Shown here: piece after piece, positions 1 to 8,505 of the stretch
Numbering within the stretch: the first letter of the stretch is position 1
Layout: every line of letters starts with the position of its first letter
DNA from: Deltaproteobacteria bacterium
Lineage (GTDB): Bacteria > Myxococcota_A > UBA9042
Direction: 5' to 3'
Assembly (NCBI GenBank): GCA_016875335.1
Contig: VGRO01000014.1
Location: 1 to 60,223 of the forward strand
DNA length: 60,223 nt
Made by a program: the position numbers and the translations under genes
The notes under the pieces: model-generated
What the model was told of the DNA's origin: nothing
Seen by the model: the letters and a program-made list of their open reading frames with translations, nothing else
Databases searched by the model: none

Positions 1-84
1 GCGACTGCCGCTGCCGCTGCGTCTGTGGCTGAAGCCTGAAGCCTGTGGCTGTTTGCCTGTGGCTGAGAGGCCCACTCGGCGTGT

Positions 85-164
85 CGAATTAACCGCCGGC
101 GCAAACCTGTCACCCTGAAGGTGCAGGTTTGCGCCGGTTTCCCCGGGAAACCTGAGTTAATTCG
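85..164. repeat. Three-armed inverted-repeat element
   Basis: An 80-bp element bounded by CGAATTAA (85-92) and its exact complement TTAATTCG (157-164). Inside are two more dyads: a long one pairing CCGGCGCAAACCTG (96-109) with CAGGTTTGCGCCGG (124-137), topped by CACC/GGTG, and a short one GGTTTCCC/GGGAAACC at 136-152. As RNA or extruded DNA it would fold as a stem with two arms. It lies downstream of the minus-strand kinase gene, so it could be part of a 3' end or a palindromic repeat unit. No gene is visible in the rest of 1-243 apart from simple GTGGCTG/GCCTG repetition at 20-66. Confidence 0.6.
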
Positions 165-243
165 ATCGCCAAGGATTCAGGACCTTTTTTTGGCGGTGGA
201 TCATGGCCTCGCCATCTTGCGGCGCCCGGTTTTCTTGCTGGCC

Positions 244-1890
244 TCAATCGCTCGACCGCGCCAGCGCCACCTGCTCGGCCACGGTCTGGCGCACCCGCGC
301 GATGTCGAGTGGCTTGGCGAGGCATGGCCGGCCGGTGTCAGCGATCAACTGGTCGGCGTTCTCCGCGAAAGCGCCGCCGGTCACGAACACCACCCGCGTG
401 GCCACGTGCGGGCAATCGGCGCGCAGGCGCCCATAGAGTTCCAGGCCGCCCAACTCGGGCATCATGGCGTCGCACAGGACCACATCGTAGTGCTCGCCCG
501 CATCCAGGCGGCGCAGGGCGGCGAGCGGGCTGGTCTCGACCGTCACGTCGTGATCGCCCACCAGGACCCGATGCAGGATGCTGGCCACGAAGCGGTCGTC
601 GTCGATGACCAGCACCCGACCGCGCCCGACGTGGGCGGCAACCTGTGGCGCCGCCGGGGAACGCGGCACCGTGGCCGGCGGCAACCGGATCTCGACGCCG
701 CTGCAATCGGGTTCGCACAAGGCGTCGATCGCCCCGCCGTAGCCGCGCACGATTTCGGCGCATACCTGCACGCCCGTGTGCTGTGCGGCCCACCCGCCCG
801 GGCTCCACGGGGCGGTCAGCAGGCGCTCCACGCCACAGGCGACTGGCGCCCGCAGACGGACCGCCACCGCGCCTCCCGCCGCGCCCACCACGATCGACAG
901 CGGCTGTCGCTCGACGCCCAGTCGGCGCAGGTGGCCGGCGACATCGACCAGCAGGTACACGAACGCCTGGCACAGCCGCGCCGGCTCCCCGTGCACAGCG
1001 GGGGCCTCCGCCACCAACTCGTCGACGCGCGCCACTTCCTGCAGTTCGTGCTGCGCCAGGCGCAGGGCCGAGCGCACGGCGACGCCCACATCGATGGGTC
1101 GTGGCTCGGCGGTGCTCGGCATCGACACGGACCGAAAGTCGTCCATCACTGCGCGCACCCGCCGCGCCCCGCCCGCTGCCTCACTCAGCATGCCGCCGAC
1201 CGCGCCCAGGTGCGCCGCGATCTCGACCAGTGCCTCGGCGAGCGCGTCCCGGTCCGCCGCGCCCCCGGAATGTCGCAGCGCCGCGCGCAGTTCCTCGACG
1301 AGGCGATGGGCGCTTGGCAACCGCTCGCAGGCCAGTTCGAGGCTGCCGAGCAGGTGCGTCAGCGGGTTGTTCAGTTCGTGCGCCAGTCCCGCGGCCACCC
1401 GGCCGAGCGTCGCCATGCGGTCGGCGGTGGCGATCTGCGCCTCGATGTTGCGGCGGTCGGTCAGGTCGTGGACGATCGTCAGTTGCGTCGGCACGCCAGC
1501 GATCGTGACCGTCAGCGAGGTCAACTCGGCCACGCCGAGCTTGCCGTCCGCGCGCTTGAGTCGCCGCTCGACCGGTGGCAACACGCCGCCGCGCCCCGCC
1601 TGCTGCAGGCGCGAATGACCGGCTGCGCGCTCGTTCTCGGCGAACAGGGTCTCGATGAGGTGGGCGACCGGCTTGCCGACGATGTCGTCGAAGCCCAGGC
1701 CGACGTAGTCCTGGAGGCGCTGATTGGCGTAGATCGAGACGCCGCGGCGGTACACCAGTACGCCGACTGGAAAGCACTCGATCAGCACGCGAAAGCTCTG
1801 GTCGTCCAGCCCCTCCAGGCCGGCGCTCAGGCTGTCGGATGCCGTCTTTTCAGCAGGCTTGGCCTCGCCTGAGGTCGCGTCGTGCGCCAC
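244..1890 (-). CDS. PAS hybrid sensor histidine kinase with receiver domain (degenerate ATPase)
   Basis: Two-component signalling protein, 548 aa from the GTG at 1890, which has GGAG 7 nt upstream; an ATG at 1980 would add 30 residues. Order of domains: PAS-like sensor (about 30-150), dimerisation/phosphoacceptor helix with GLAHELNNPL (His about 171), an HATPase region, and a C-terminal receiver (about 425-545) with acidic IDDD, phospho-acceptor Asp in VVLCDAMMPE (about 474), Thr in FVTGG and Lys in LAKPLD. No membrane segment is seen, so it should be cytoplasmic. The ATPase part is odd: the N-box position reads FVYLLVDVAGHL without the usual Asn, and the G-box is only GGWAAQHTGV. It may have weak or no kinase activity. 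Its signal is unknown. It is divergent from the S51 peptidase gene. Confidence 0.85.
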   Translation of the reverse strand: MAHDATSGEAKPAEKTASDSLSAGLEGLDDQSFRVLIECFPVGVLVYRRGVSIYANQRLQDYVGLGFDDIVGKPVAHLIETLFAENERAAGHSRLQQAGRGGVLPPVERRLKRADGKLGVAELTSLTVTIAGVPTQLTIVHDLTDRRNIEAQIATADRMATLGRVAAGLAHELNNPLTHLLGSLELACERLPSAHRLVEELRAALRHSGGAADRDALAEALVEIAAHLGAVGGMLSEAAGGARRVRAVMDDFRSVSMPSTAEPRPIDVGVAVRSALRLAQHELQEVARVDELVAEAPAVHGEPARLCQAFVYLLVDVAGHLRRLGVERQPLSIVVGAAGGAVAVRLRAPVACGVERLLTAPWSPGGWAAQHTGVQVCAEIVRGYGGAIDALCEPDCSGVEIRLPPATVPRSPAAPQVAAHVGRGRVLVIDDDRFVASILHRVLVGDHDVTVETSPLAALRRLDAGEHYDVVLCDAMMPELGGLELYGRLRADCPHVATRVVFVTGGAFAENADQLIADTGRPCLAKPLDIARVRQTVAEQVALARSSD

Positions 1891-2028
1891 GGCGGTCTCC
1901 GCGCGCAACCCCCCGTGCGCGCATGTGGGCCAGTGTATCGCGATGTGGTCCTGCTCGGCCACCCGTTGACCAATCGCCACGCTTTGCCCAGCCTACGCGC
2001 GCCCGCGTTGGCGGCGGCTTGGGGCACG

Positions 2029-3159
2029 ATGCGCGGCAAGTTCCTGTTCAACGGCAACATCGGCTCTCCGGCCTTGCTGGCGGCGCGCGCCCGACCCTGG
2101 CTCAAGGCGCCGGGCGGCGGTCCGCCCAAGGTGCTGCTGGTGACCGCGGCGTGGGGTCAGGGCGAATACGGCGAGCAGGGTATCCGCGACGCGCTCAACG
2201 CCGCCGGCATTCCGAGCGCCTGGTCCGACGGCTACGACGCCAACATCTACAACCTGTGCGTGTGGCATGTGTGGCGCGACTACCTCGCCCGCCATCCGCG
2301 GGTGGCCGCCGTCGATGCCGAGATCCGGTCGGTCCAAGAGGCGACCCGGCGCTTCTATGTGGAGAAGACCAGCTTTCACGCGCAGCGCATCCGCCAGGCG
2401 GCGCGGTTCGCCCGCGACAAGCTCGGCGACTTCCATATCGGCCGGCTGCCGCTGGTCCAGGCCGACAGTGTGCAGGCCGTGGCGGCCATGTCGGGCCGCG
2501 ACGCGCTGCATCGGGCACTGGTCCGTGAACTGGTCCACGACTTGTCCGATCTGGTGCAGAACGACGCCCGCATGATGGCGGCGCTGGCCGAAGAAGAAGC
2601 GGTGGTGGCCGCGCGCACGGGGTTGCGCGTCGACGCCGACTGGCAAGCGCAACAGCGCGTGCTCACCGACCGCATCTTGCGCGCCGACGTGGTGCTGCTG
2701 CTCGGCGGCGATCCCGACGCGCTGCTCAATTCGCTGCGCTTTTTCGACCTCGGCCCGGCGCTGCTGGAGACGCTGCGCCGCGGCGCGCTCATCGTCAGCG
2801 TGTCGGCTGGCGCCTTGGTGCTGTGCGAGCGCATGATCATCTACGACAACTACTCCGCGGATGCGGCGCGTCGCGAATTCCGCCTCTATGACCGCGGACT
2901 TGGCCTGGTGGGCGGGCTGCAGATCCTGCCGCACTGCATGGACCGCATCCACACCGACGACCCCGACAACCTCGCCTACCTGGCGCGGCGCTTCTCGAGC
3001 CACCTGTGCGTGGGCCTGAACGAAGAGAGCTTCCTGCTCGTCGACCCGGCCATCCCGCGCGCCTACAGCGTCGGCGAGCACGACGGCGTGTTCGTGTTCG
3101 GGGCCGACGGCGTCAAGTGGCGCTACGACCGCGGCGAAGTCGTGCAACTGCGCCGGTAG
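2029..3159 (+). CDS. Peptidase S51 / cyanophycinase-like protein
   Basis: A 376-aa protein of the type-1 glutamine-amidotransferase-like peptidase S51 fold (dipeptidase E and cyanophycinase relatives). Visible marks are the hydrophobic strand before VSVSAGALVL, where the Ser is the expected nucleophile of the elbow, a following LPHCMDRIH segment in the place of the conserved His region of cyanophycinases, and GLNEESFLLV, which matches their GIDE-type strand. It is longer than PepE (about 230 aa) and close in length to cyanophycinases, but I see no proof of that substrate. The start at ATG 2029 is chosen because MRGKFLFNGN begins the first conserved-looking strand. It sits 7 nt upstream of hrpB and is probably co-transcribed with it. 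Confidence 0.75.
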   Translation: MRGKFLFNGNIGSPALLAARARPWLKAPGGGPPKVLLVTAAWGQGEYGEQGIRDALNAAGIPSAWSDGYDANIYNLCVWHVWRDYLARHPRVAAVDAEIRSVQEATRRFYVEKTSFHAQRIRQAARFARDKLGDFHIGRLPLVQADSVQAVAAMSGRDALHRALVRELVHDLSDLVQNDARMMAALAEEEAVVAARTGLRVDADWQAQQRVLTDRILRADVVLLLGGDPDALLNSLRFFDLGPALLETLRRGALIVSVSAGALVLCERMIIYDNYSADAARREFRLYDRGLGLVGGLQILPHCMDRIHTDDPDNLAYLARRFSSHLCVGLNEESFLLVDPAIPRAYSVGEHDGVFVFGADGVKWRYDRGEVVQLRR

Positions 3160-3166
3160 GTGGGCC

Positions 3167-5725
3167 ATGACCACTGCCACGGACCGCCCGGCCCTGCCGA
3201 TCGACCCGCTGCTGCCGCACGCCGTGGCGGCCCTCGCCGACCGCGGCGTCCTGGTGCTGACCGCCGAACCCGGGGCCGGCAAGACCACCCGCGTGCCCCC
3301 GGCCCTGCTTGAAGCCGACGTCTTCGCGGGCGAGTGCTGGGTCGTGCAGCCGCGGCGCATGGCGGCCGTGCTGTCGGCGCGCAGGGTCGCCCACGAGCGC
3401 GGCGAACGCTGCGGCGCCGCGGTGGGCTACACGGTGCGCCTCGACGAAAGCGTGTCGCCGGCCACGCGCTTGCGGTTCGTGACGGACGGCATCTTGGTGC
3501 GGCGCTTGCTGGCCGACCCGACCCTCGCCGGCATCGGCGCCTTGGTGTTCGACGAGTTCCACGAACGCCGCGCGGCCATGGATCTTTGTCTTGCCGTGGC
3601 GCGGCGGCTGCGCGCGACCCGTCGGCCCGACCTGCGGCTGGCGGTGATGTCGGCGACGCTCGATGCCCCGGCAGTGGCGGCCTGGCTCGGCGATGCGCCG
3701 GTCGTCGATGCCCCTGGCCGAGTTTTCCCCGTTGACATCAGCCACGATGCGCAGCTCGACAGCCGCCGCCTCGAAGACCAGGTCGCAAGCGCCATTCGCC
3801 GCGCCTTGGACCGGCATGCCGACGGCAACGTGCTGGCGTTCCTGCCCGGCGCGGGCGAGATCCGCAGGGTCCAGACCGCGCTCGGCGCGCAGCGCCTGGG
3901 CGACGTGGTGGTGGCGCCGCTGCACGGCAGTTTGCCGCTCCACGAGCAAGAGGCCGCCGTAGCGCCGAGCGCCGTGCGCAAGATCATCCTCGCCACCAAC
4001 ATCGCCGAAACGTCCCTGACGTTGCCGGGCGTCGTCGCCGTGGTGGACAGTGGTCTGGCGCGCAGCGCCGGGTTCGCGACATGGAGCGGCCTTGCGACCC
4101 TGCAGTTGACGCGCATCAGCCGCGCCTCGGCGACCCAGCGCGCCGGCCGGGCAGGGCGGGTGCGGCCCGGGACCTGCCACCGCCTGTACACGCGCTTTGA
4201 TCACGACCAGCGGCCCGCCTTCGACACGCCGGAATTGCTGCGCACCGACCTCGCCGAACCGGCGCTGCTGCTCGCGTCTCTGCCGGCCGAGCTGCAACCA
4301 GGGCCTGAGGATGGGTTCTGGCTCGACCCGCCGCCACCGGCCGGGCTGGACCAGGCGCGGGCAGCGCTGTTGCGCATGGCAGCGATTGAGGACGCACAAG
4401 GCACTGCGCTGACCGCCGTGGGCCGCAACATGTTGCGCTGGCCCTTGCCACCGCGGCTGGCGCGGGTGGCAGTCGCCGGGGCCGAACTGGGCATCGCGAC
4501 CACCGCCGCCCGCGCCGCAGGGCTGCTCGCCGAGCGAGACCTGCGCCAGGGGGGCGCGCGGTCCCCGCATTTCTCGGCGCAGGGCCACTCAGACGTCGCG
4601 CAGTTGCTACTGGACGCCGCCGCGTGCGAGCGGGGCGCCCACCCGCGCGACCGCGACCTCGACCCGGCGGGTTGGCAGGTCGCTCGGCGCGCGCTCGGGA
4701 CGCTGACGCGGCTGGCGGTCTCGCCCGACCGGTCGGGCGTGGACGTGGACAGCGCGCTCGGTCTGGCGCTCTTGGCCGGCTTTGGCGACCGCCTCGCAAA
4801 GCGTCGCAGCGACGGCTCGGCCGACCTCGAACTGCCGGGCGGCGCGTCGGTGCGCATGGGCAGCGACAGCCACTGCACCTTGGCGCAATGGGTGGTCGTC
4901 GTCGACGCCGAAGAGCGCCGCGACGGCAAGCAGCGGGCCACCTGGGTGCGCATCGGCCACGGGGTCGAGCCCGAACAGGTCTTTTTGGCCCTGGCCGACC
5001 GCGTTGCCACCACGGCGGTGCTGGCCTTGGAAGGCAAGCGCGCGGTCGCGCGCGAAGAGACGCGGTGCGACGGCTTGCTGCTCGAAGCGCGGTCCATGCC
5101 GGTCCGACCTGGGCCAGACGTGGCGCAGTTGCTCGTGTCGGCGCTGCGCAAGGACGGGTTTGCTGGCGTGTTGGACCGCGATGAGACGGACACCTTGCGC
5201 CAGCGCGTGGCCTTTGCCCGGCAGGCCGGCGGCCTGGGCGAACTGCCCGCGCTGGACGACGCTGCGGTTGATCAGGCCATTTACACTGCGGCCCTGCCTT
5301 GCGTGCGCTTGGACCAGTTCGCCGCGGCCGACGTCCTGGGCCACCTGCGCGCCGCTCTTGACCAAGCGTATTCGGGCCAGGGCCTGCGCCGCTTGGAGGC
5401 CGCCGCGCCCGAGGCGATGGCGCTGCCCGGCGGGCGCAAGCTGCGCATCCACTACGAAGCCGACAAGCCACCCTGGACCCAGTCGCGCATGCAGGACTTC
5501 TTCGGTCTCGCCGACGGGCCGAAAGTGGCGTTTGGCGCGGTACCCGTCGTCCTGCACTTGCTGGCGCCCAACCAACGGCCCGTGCAGGTGACGACCGATC
5601 TGGCCGGCTTCTGGCAGCGCCACTGGCCAGCGATCCGCCGCGAGCTGTGCCGCAAGTACCCCCGGCATTTGTGGCCCGAAGATCCCGCGCACGCCGCGCC
5701 GCCGCCGCCCCATCGTCCGCGGTGA
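3167..5725 (+). CDS. hrpB: ATP-dependent RNA helicase HrpB
   Basis: DEAH-type superfamily 2 helicase, 852 aa, the usual HrpB length. Walker A is AEPGAGKTTR near residue 35, motif II is FDEFHERR, motif III is SATLDAP, and helicase-C motifs AETSLTLPGV and QRAGRAGRVRPG follow. The C-terminal third carries the HrpB-specific region, ending in a CRKYPRHLWPEDP-type tail typical of the family. It acts on RNA in the cytoplasm; its physiological substrate is poorly known in most bacteria. The ATG at 3167 follows a GGTGGG ribosome site that overlaps the end of the previous gene. Confidence 0.95.
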   Translation: MTTATDRPALPIDPLLPHAVAALADRGVLVLTAEPGAGKTTRVPPALLEADVFAGECWVVQPRRMAAVLSARRVAHERGERCGAAVGYTVRLDESVSPATRLRFVTDGILVRRLLADPTLAGIGALVFDEFHERRAAMDLCLAVARRLRATRRPDLRLAVMSATLDAPAVAAWLGDAPVVDAPGRVFPVDISHDAQLDSRRLEDQVASAIRRALDRHADGNVLAFLPGAGEIRRVQTALGAQRLGDVVVAPLHGSLPLHEQEAAVAPSAVRKIILATNIAETSLTLPGVVAVVDSGLARSAGFATWSGLATLQLTRISRASATQRAGRAGRVRPGTCHRLYTRFDHDQRPAFDTPELLRTDLAEPALLLASLPAELQPGPEDGFWLDPPPPAGLDQARAALLRMAAIEDAQGTALTAVGRNMLRWPLPPRLARVAVAGAELGIATTAARAAGLLAERDLRQGGARSPHFSAQGHSDVAQLLLDAAACERGAHPRDRDLDPAGWQVARRALGTLTRLAVSPDRSGVDVDSALGLALLAGFGDRLAKRRSDGSADLELPGGASVRMGSDSHCTLAQWVVVVDAEERRDGKQRATWVRIGHGVEPEQVFLALADRVATTAVLALEGKRAVAREETRCDGLLLEARSMPVRPGPDVAQLLVSALRKDGFAGVLDRDETDTLRQRVAFARQAGGLGELPALDDAAVDQAIYTAALPCVRLDQFAAADVLGHLRAALDQAYSGQGLRRLEAAAPEAMALPGGRKLRIHYEADKPPWTQSRMQDFFGLADGPKVAFGAVPVVLHLLAPNQRPVQVTTDLAGFWQRHWPAIRRELCRKYPRHLWPEDPAHAAPPPPHRPR

Positions 5726-5767
5726 GTTCACAGGGCCGGCGACAACCCGGGACAGTCTTTCCGATTT

Positions 5768-5802
5768 GCCCTTGTGCAGGCCAGCGTCCTGCGGTAAAGG
5801 GC
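5768..5802 (+). other. Stem-loop in leader of TSP3 lipoprotein gene
   Basis: GCCCTT (5768-5773) pairs with AAGGGC (5797-5802), enclosing GCAGG/CCTGC. It lies in the 193-nt gap between hrpB and the lipoprotein gene. No U-tract follows, so it is a leader structure or a factor-dependent terminator rather than a simple intrinsic terminator. Confidence 0.4.
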
Positions 5803-5918
5803 GCGCACTTTCGGGGGTGGCATGCCGGGTGGCTGCGCCGCAAACCCTGAACGATCCACAGATTCTGCTGGCGGTTGTGCCTGCGTTCTGCGGGCGCCGC
5901 CGAGATGGAGAGGGCACC

Positions 5919-7181
5919 ATGCATCGTTTCCTCAAATCCGCAATCGCGAGCGGCGCCGCATTGGCGCTGGCGCTGACCGTCGGTTGCGCCAGCGGCGGCG
6001 GCGGCGGCGGCACCGGCACTGGCACTGGCACTGGCACTGGCAGTTCCGCAGGCAAGATGACCGTCAGCGGCCAGCTCAAGGGCGTGGCCGGCGTCAAGTA
6101 CACGCACGTCGCGTTCACGGCCTCGAACGGCAAGGGCAAGGCGCCCACCCAGGTCAAGGGCGCGGTCGGCGCCGACGGCAAGTACTCCGTACAACTGGAC
6201 CGCAACAAGCGCTACGTCGGCACGATCATGGCCGGCAACAAGGTGGTCGGCCAGGTGCACTTGCCCGAAACCAAGGGCGGCAAGGCCACCGGGTCGTTCA
6301 TTCCGATTCCCAAGGCCAAGAAGACCGCGCTCGAAGGCGAGTTGATCATCGTCATCGTGGTCGCGGCCGACGACGGCGCCGACAAGGAGATCGGCGACGA
6401 ATTCGTGCCAGAGACCAATCCGCTGACCCTGGTGGACTGGGACCTGGACGGCACCGTGGACCTGGACGACACCGACGACGACGGCGACGGTCAAGCGGAT
6501 GACGTCGACACCGACGACGACGGCGATGGCATCTTGGACGCCGATGCCGACTTCGATCAGGACGGCGATGGCGAGTGCGACTGGTACGACGAAGACATCG
6601 ACGGCGACGGCATCTTCAACGCGGGCGACGACGACGACGACAACGACGGCATCAAGGACGACGTCGAAGACGACGACGGCGGCGACATCGACGGCGACGG
6701 CATCCTGAACAAGGACGACACCGACGACGATGGCGACGGCTTTTTGGACAGCGAAGATGCCGACGACGACGGCGACGGCGTGCCCGACACTGTGGGCGAC
6801 AGCGACGGCGACGGCAAGATGGACAAAGACGACGACGACGACGACAACGATGGCATCCCCGATGCCAGCGATCTCGACGACGACAACGACGGCATCGCCG
6901 ACACCCAGGAAGACGAAGACGGCGACGCCGACGACGACGGCATTTTGGACGACGTCGACACCGACGACGACAACGACGGCGTCCCGGACGACAAAGACGA
7001 TGACGCCGACGGCGACGGTCAGGACGACGAAGCCGAAGAGTGCGACGGCGACATCGACGACGACGGCATTGCCGATGCTCAAGACGAGGACGACGACAAC
7101 GACGGCATCGACGACAAGGACGACGACGACGACGACGACGACGGCGAGCCCGACGCGTCGGATACGGGCTGCAAGGCCTAG
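5919..7181 (+). CDS. Acidic TSP3-repeat (calcium-binding) lipoprotein
   Basis: A 420-aa exported lipoprotein. The signal peptide ends in the lipobox LTVGC (Cys about 26), followed by a Gly run and a GT dipeptide repeat coded by a tandem GGCACT microsatellite. Residues about 45-155 form a small domain of unknown fold, perhaps carboxypeptidase-regulatory-like. From about 175 to the end there are tandem Asp-rich DxDxDGxxD repeats of the thrombospondin type-3 kind, each expected to bind Ca2+, giving an extremely acidic tail. It is probably a surface or periplasmic protein. ATG 5919 is chosen because it gives a clean signal peptide; an in-frame ATG at 5766 would add a non-signal-like leader. Its TAG stop forms part of the repeat that follows. 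Confidence 0.85.
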   Translation: MHRFLKSAIASGAALALALTVGCASGGGGGGTGTGTGTGTGSSAGKMTVSGQLKGVAGVKYTHVAFTASNGKGKAPTQVKGAVGADGKYSVQLDRNKRYVGTIMAGNKVVGQVHLPETKGGKATGSFIPIPKAKKTALEGELIIVIVVAADDGADKEIGDEFVPETNPLTLVDWDLDGTVDLDDTDDDGDGQADDVDTDDDGDGILDADADFDQDGDGECDWYDEDIDGDGIFNAGDDDDDNDGIKDDVEDDDGGDIDGDGILNKDDTDDDGDGFLDSEDADDDGDGVPDTVGDSDGDGKMDKDDDDDDNDGIPDASDLDDDNDGIADTQEDEDGDADDDGILDDVDTDDDNDGVPDDKDDDADGDGQDDEAEECDGDIDDDGIADAQDEDDDNDGIDDKDDDDDDDDGEPDASDTGCKA

Positions 7182-7257
7182 TAGGCGAAACCCCAAATTC
7201 GCGTCGGGATACGGGCGCTCATGCCGCAACAAATCCTCAATCCGTTTCGCCTACTAG
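7178..7257. repeat. Palindromic repeat A, copy 1
   Basis: Unit bounded by CTAGTAGGCGAAA and its complement TTTCGCCTACTAG. The left end contains the TAG stop of the upstream gene. The interior begins ACCCCAAATTCGC and contains GGGATACGGG. It shares its terminal CTAG with copy 2, so the units repeat every 76 bp. Confidence 0.85.
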
Positions 7258-7333
7258 TAGGCGAAACCCCAAATTCGCACCGGGATACGGGCCGTGATGC
7301 CACAACAATTCCTCAATCGGTTTCGCCTACTAG
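7254..7333. repeat. Palindromic repeat A, copy 2
   Basis: Second copy of the 80-bp unit, with the same 13-bp inverted ends extended to 15 bp (AACC/GGTT). Interior differences from copy 1 are scattered substitutions, while the ends are conserved, as expected if the ends are the functional part. Its right CTAG is also the left edge of repeat B. Confidence 0.85.
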
Positions 7334-7476
7334 CTGCTCGTTGCGTGAAGGGGGCTCGCAGCCCCCTCGCGCGCCCATGCGCGCTCACCCCCGCGGCCGG
7401 CCGCAGCCGCGGCCGGAAGTACCTCAGCCCTGTTGCGCGCCGGAACCCGGCGCGAATTTCGGGCCTGAGGTACTAG
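7330..7476. repeat. Palindromic repeat B, copy 1
   Basis: A 143-bp-period unit delimited by CTAG. It holds several dyads: GGGGGCT/AGCCCCC (7350-7366), a GCGGCCGG-rich dyad (about 7392-7416), and AGTACCTCAG (7418-7427) pairing with CTGAGGTACT (7465-7474) around an inner CGCGCCGG/CCGGCGCG stem. No convincing protein is encoded. Confidence 0.85.
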
Positions 7477-7619
7477 CTGCTTGTTTCGTGAAGGGGGCTC
7501 GCAGCCCCCTCGCGCGCCCATGCGCGCTCACCCCCGCGGCCGGCCACAGCTGCGGCCGGAAGTACCTCAGCCCTGTTGCGCGCCGGAACCCGGCGCGAAT
7601 TTCGGGCCTGAGGTACTAG
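7473..7619. repeat. Palindromic repeat B, copy 2
   Basis: A near-identical second copy of repeat B. The few differences lie near the left edge and in the GC-rich dyad (GGCCACAGCTGCGGCC instead of GGCCGCAGCCGCGGCC), where the paired position changes in compensation, so the dyad is kept. Confidence 0.85.
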
Positions 7620-7642
7620 TCGGCCCCGCGCGTGAAACACAC

Positions 7643-7688
7643 ACCGCGGCCGGTCCAGGAGCATTCCTTGACCGGCCGCGGTCTTTTT
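7643..7688 (+). terminator. Rho-independent terminator
   Basis: A perfect 13-bp stem, ACCGCGGCCGGTC (7643-7655) with GACCGGCCGCGGT (7670-7682), followed by C and five T. It probably ends the transcript of the TSP3 lipoprotein and the palindromic repeats. Confidence 0.85.
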
Positions 7689-7714
7689 GGTCCGATAGCG
7701 CCCGGAGGCGCGGC

Positions 7715-8473
7715 GTGTTCCCATTCTTTTCTGTTCCCCGCATGGTCCTGGCGATTGGCATGGCGGCGTCGGCGGCAGGCTTGTTGGCGCCAGCCTCGGC
7801 CTACGCGGGCCGCCGTCCCTACTTTTGGGTCTGGGACACCGAGGTCATGCCCGAGCGCGGCGTCGAGTGGGAGAGTTGGTACACCGAGCGCATCTCGTCC
7901 AAGCCGCTCGACCAAACTCAGGTGTGGACGGCGCCGGTGGTCGGCCTCACCGACCGCTTGGAGCTGGCACTGCCGGTCGAGTGGAGCTGGTGGCAAGGGT
8001 CGCAAAAGACCATCTTCGACTGGTACGGCGCAGAGTTGCGCTACCGCATCGGCGACCCCGATCCCGACGTGGCCGGTCCGTTGACCGGACTGGTGCGCCT
8101 CGCAGTCCACCGGCCCATTCGTTCGCGCAGCGAACTGCGCCTGGAGGCCAACCTGGTGGCGTCGTACCAGCCTTCGGCGCAGTGCAAGTTCACCCTCGAT
8201 GCCGGCGCTGTGGCGGTCACCAGCGGTAGCGAGTCGCTGCTGAGCTATGCCGGCGGCGGGTCATGCAAAACGGTGGGCGAATTGCGCGTCGGCGCCGAGT
8301 TCTTTGGCAAGGTGCCGCTGCACTCGGCCGTCGGCGCCCAGCCGATGACGATGGCCGGTCCGAATTTCTCGTTCACTCACGGCCGGTTCTGGCTGACCGG
8401 AGGGGCACTCATCGGTGTGACCGATTCCGCTCCGGTGGCCATGCCGCGCCTCATCTGGGCCATCTCGTTCTGA
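7715..8473 (+). CDS. Exported protein of unknown function, first gene of cupredoxin-cyclase operon
   Basis: A 252-aa protein from GTG 7715, which has GGAGG 6 nt upstream; an internal ATG at 7742 is also possible. The N-terminus is a signal peptide ending near ASAYAG. The mature part is rich in alternating aromatic and small residues (YFWVWDTEVM, VEWSWW, FSFTHGRFWL) and ends IWAISF, with a terminal aromatic residue as in outer-membrane barrels. I do not recognise the family; an outer-membrane barrel is an inference. It is 32 nt upstream of the cupredoxin gene and starts just after the terminator at 7643-7688. Confidence 0.7.
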   Translation: MFPFFSVPRMVLAIGMAASAAGLLAPASAYAGRRPYFWVWDTEVMPERGVEWESWYTERISSKPLDQTQVWTAPVVGLTDRLELALPVEWSWWQGSQKTIFDWYGAELRYRIGDPDPDVAGPLTGLVRLAVHRPIRSRSELRLEANLVASYQPSAQCKFTLDAGAVAVTSGSESLLSYAGGGSCKTVGELRVGAEFFGKVPLHSAVGAQPMTMAGPNFSFTHGRFWLTGGALIGVTDSAPVAMPRLIWAISF

Positions 8474-8505
8474 CGTCCGGGCCTGGCGGCCCGCCGGAGC
8501 CCACC

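Noticed and set aside
121-1872. 583-codon plus-strand frame opposite the hybrid kinase
   Set aside because: No domain is seen. The minus strand carries clear PAS, H-box and receiver motifs.
5726-5918. Riboswitch (c-di-GMP-like) in the leader of the TSP3 lipoprotein gene
   Set aside because: A good hairpin exists, but the conserved GEMM residues do not line up; only a stem-loop is supported.
4116-7232. 1038-codon open frame on the minus strand opposite hrpB and the TSP3 gene
   Set aside because: Its Val/Arg-only composition is the mirror of GAC-rich Asp codons on the plus strand; hrpB and the lipoprotein are clearly the real genes.
7330-7619. CRISPR-like array or coding repeat
   Set aside because: The 143-bp units are contiguous, with no short repeats separated by unique spacers. 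The open frames through them are by-products of GC-rich repeats.
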